A DNA stretch of 64,000 nucleotides from an uncultured Flavobacteriales bacterium (GTDB taxonomy: Bacteria > Bacteroidota > Bacteroidia > Flavobacteriales > Crocinitomicaceae). The stretch spans positions 62,001 to 126,000 of the forward strand of contig CAMLHZ010000007.1 in the NCBI GenBank assembly GCA_946480085.1. The letters are read 5' to 3'. This document shows positions 62,163-64,000 of the stretch, piece after piece. The translations under genes and the position numbers were made by a program. Position 1 is the first letter of the stretch. Every line of letters starts with the position of its first letter. The notes beneath the pieces are model-generated. The model made no database searches. It was not told where the DNA came from and saw only the letters and a program-made list of their open reading frames with translations.

Positions 62163-62170
62163 TAAATTTG
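62163..62170 (+). promoter_or_regulatory. -7 promoter box of mutS2
   Basis: TAAATTTG (TAnnTTTG) ending 5 nt before ATG 62176; near-leaderless. No TTTG at the expected distance. Confidence 0.6.
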
Positions 62171-62175
62171 CAATC

Positions 62176-64000
62176 ATGAAAAGTTTCGACCAGCAAACAT
62201 TAGGCGATTTAGAGTTCAACCAAATACGGGAATGGCTTGTCTTGGGTGCAATTGGCGAAACAGCGAAGCAGCGACTTGACGAATTGCAACCTTCAAATGA
62301 TTTTGATGCCATTGAGAAAGCTTTGCTCAGAACTGCCGAATTCAAGAATATTCGTGTAGAAGGAGAAAGTTTCCCGCGTTTGGAATTTGAAGAGCTTTTG
62401 GAGGAAATCAAATTACTTCCCATTCAGAATGCAGTTCTTCCGCAAGAAGGATTTATCAGAATTAGTCAGGCCTGCGATTTGGTGAATTCCATCTTACATT
62501 TCTTCGATAAGCGTTCACAGGATTATCCTGAACTTTTTGCCTTGCTCGATGAGGTTTCTTTCAATACAGAGATAATTGCATCGATTGAAAAGGTCTTTGA
62601 TAAAAAAGGATTTATCCGAAACGATGCATCGCCCTATCTGGCTGAAATCCGACATAGCATTCATACGGTTCGCCAGCAAATTTCCCGCATTTTCGACAAA
62701 GAGATGCGCAAGTTTATAAAGGAAGGATTCTTAGGTGAAACCAGAGAAACGTTCATCAATGAACGTCGTGTTTTAACTGTTCTTTCCACTCACAAACGAC
62801 AAGTTGGCGGATCGGTAATGGGTTCTTCCAAAACAGGAAGTTTGACCTTTATTGAACCAGCAGCAACAATTCCGTTAAATAACGAGTTGGAACTTTTATT
62901 GGACGACGAACGAAAAGAAATTTTCCGAATTCTACGCGTTCTGACTGCTGAAATTGCACACCATTTGCCTTTGATCGAAGCTTATCAGAAGTTGCTTACA
63001 GAAATCGATTTCATTAATGCAAAGACAAAGTTGGCGCTTGATCTTGATGCTGTTCTTCCGGGAATTGTTCGTGGAACAAGAATCGAATTGATTGATGCTT
63101 ATCATCCCATACTTTGGAAGAATAATAAATCACTTGGTAAACCAACATTTCCGCAACATGTGATTTTGGAACCGCAAAGTAGAATGCTGGTGATTTCCGG
63201 ACCAAATGCAGGAGGAAAGTCGATTACTTTAAAGACAATCGGACTTCTACAGCTCATGCTGCAAGCAGGACTACTCGTTCCTGTTCACGAGAACAGTAAA
63301 ATGTGTTTCTTCCAGCAAGTGCTTACGGATATTGGTGACAATCAATCCATCGAAAATGAGCTGAGTACATATTCTTATCGCTTGAAACGAATGAAGCATT
63401 TTCTTCGTGTTTCGAACAGAAGAACCTTGCTTTTGCTGGATGAATTTGGAACTGGTTCTGACCCGGAATTGGGTGGAGCTTTAGCCGAAGTTTTCTTTGA
63501 AAATTTATACAACAGTGGTGCATTTGCTGTGATTACAACGCATTACGCCTCCATAAAACTGAAGGCAGATCAACTGAAACACGCATTGAACGGTTGTATG
63601 CTTTTCAATACCGAAACGTTGGAGCCAATGTATCGTTTCAGCATGGGACAACCCGGAAGTTCATTTACCTTCGAAGTTGCTCAAATCAACGGAATTCCAA
63701 TGAAATTGATTGAGGAAGCGAAAGGAAAACTCGATAAGAATCGTGTGAAAATGGATCGCCTGCTCAGTGAACTGCAAAAGGAAAAAACTTATTTGGAACG
63801 TCTGACCAAAGAGCACATAGAAGCACAAGCTCTGGCAGATGAAGCGCGACAATACTATTTAGAGCGCAAAGATCATTTCGAAGCGCGGTTCAAGAATCAG
63901 CAGGAATTTATTGAGAAGAACAACCTTTATCTAAATGCCGGAAAAAAACTGAAATCATACATCGACCGATTCCAAACGCGTTCCAGAAAGAAGGATGCAA
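62176..64000 (+). CDS. mutS2: Endonuclease MutS2 (3' end outside window)
   Basis: The first 608 residues of a MutS2 protein; the frame is open to the window edge. MutS2 resembles MutS in its core and clamp but lacks the mismatch-reading domain; it processes branched DNA and, in some bacteria, collided ribosomes. The ATPase domain carries Walker A GPNAGGKSITLK and Walker B LLLLDEFGTGSDPELGGAL, followed by VITTHYASIKL. The N-terminal part (LGDLEFNQIREWL, FIRNDASPYLAEIRHSI, FIEPAATIPLNNEL) is typical. A coiled coil starts after about residue 510 and the C-terminal Smr nuclease domain would be beyond the window. Confidence 0.93.
   Translation, partial: MKSFDQQTLGDLEFNQIREWLVLGAIGETAKQRLDELQPSNDFDAIEKALLRTAEFKNIRVEGESFPRLEFEELLEEIKLLPIQNAVLPQEGFIRISQACDLVNSILHFFDKRSQDYPELFALLDEVSFNTEIIASIEKVFDKKGFIRNDASPYLAEIRHSIHTVRQQISRIFDKEMRKFIKEGFLGETRETFINERRVLTVLSTHKRQVGGSVMGSSKTGSLTFIEPAATIPLNNELELLLDDERKEIFRILRVLTAEIAHHLPLIEAYQKLLTEIDFINAKTKLALDLDAVLPGIVRGTRIELIDAYHPILWKNNKSLGKPTFPQHVILEPQSRMLVISGPNAGGKSITLKTIGLLQLMLQAGLLVPVHENSKMCFFQQVLTDIGDNQSIENELSTYSYRLKRMKHFLRVSNRRTLLLLDEFGTGSDPELGGALAEVFFENLYNSGAFAVITTHYASIKLKADQLKHALNGCMLFNTETLEPMYRFSMGQPGSSFTFEVAQINGIPMKLIEEAKGKLDKNRVKMDRLLSELQKEKTYLERLTKEHIEAQALADEARQYYLERKDHFEARFKNQQEFIEKNNLYLNAGKKLKSYIDRFQTRSRKKDA

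Overview
The window reads as a chromosomal segment of a Bacteroidota bacterium, most likely a gliding or T9SS-bearing Flavobacteriales member close to Fluviicola or other Crocinitomicaceae (inference from gene content; no 16S is present). Supporting signs are gldB/gldC, a porP/sprF-gldK-gldL-gldM-gldN cluster for the type IX secretion system, a giant adhesin with a T9SS type-B sorting domain, an S46 peptidase, a low-GC genome with little Shine-Dalgarno signal, and many TAnnTTTG (-7) / TTTG (-33) Bacteroidota promoters. No rRNA, tRNA, CRISPR array, integrase or transposase was recognised.

Layout. 1-2264: a partial methyltransferase, a SiaB/SiaC-type regulatory pair and coaE. 2455-9813: a 1390-residue repeat adhesin with a lectin domain, a membrane protein, a DPP11-type exopeptidase and a tiny membrane ORF. 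9892-16294: gldC and gldB on the minus strand, then an outer-membrane protein and the coupled genes nadE, M48 protease and beta-barrel. 16438-23881 (all minus): ferredoxin, groEL/groES and the chain miaB - sigma54-type activator - lptE - TPR-like protein - secG. 24097-37317 (plus): topA, a degenerate arginase-fold protein, porP/sprF, gldK, gldL, gldM, gldN, and then a second gldM-gldN pair behind a terminator. 37435-46587: ArsR-type regulator, ABC-F protein, DUF2797 protein, clpP, clpX, trmB, kup and a glycosyltransferase. 46557-55514: OmpA-like protein, a PhoBR-like two-component system, a secreted glutamine-amidotransferase-like protein, dnaB, a pentapeptide-repeat protein, a porin and exonuclease III. 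55579-62128 is the most accessory-looking part: a three-gene operon headed by a fulvocin C-like cysteine-rich lipoprotein, a decayed 3' fragment of an ATPase gene, a secreted protein, a second M48 protease, and the intact ATPase behind an array of TTAC-N6-GTAA operators. The window ends inside mutS2.

How it works together. The gld/por genes build the T9SS trans-envelope complex (GldK/N ring, GldL/M motor, PorP/SprF outer-membrane partner). The large adhesin carries the type-B sorting domain expected of a T9SS substrate. The housekeeping genes (groEL, clpPX, topA, dnaB, miaB, trmB, coaE, nadE) appear intact.

The strongest candidates for something undescribed are the fulvocin C-like lipoprotein operon (55634-57471) with the ATPase remnant touching its 3' end, and the ATPase's phased operator array (62055-62128), whose first operator contains the -33 element. 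Other notable points are the duplicated gldMN with a single gldL, a mobile-looking repeat translated in frame inside the ABC-F gene, and widespread near-leaderless promoters (a -7 box ending 3-11 nt before ATG).
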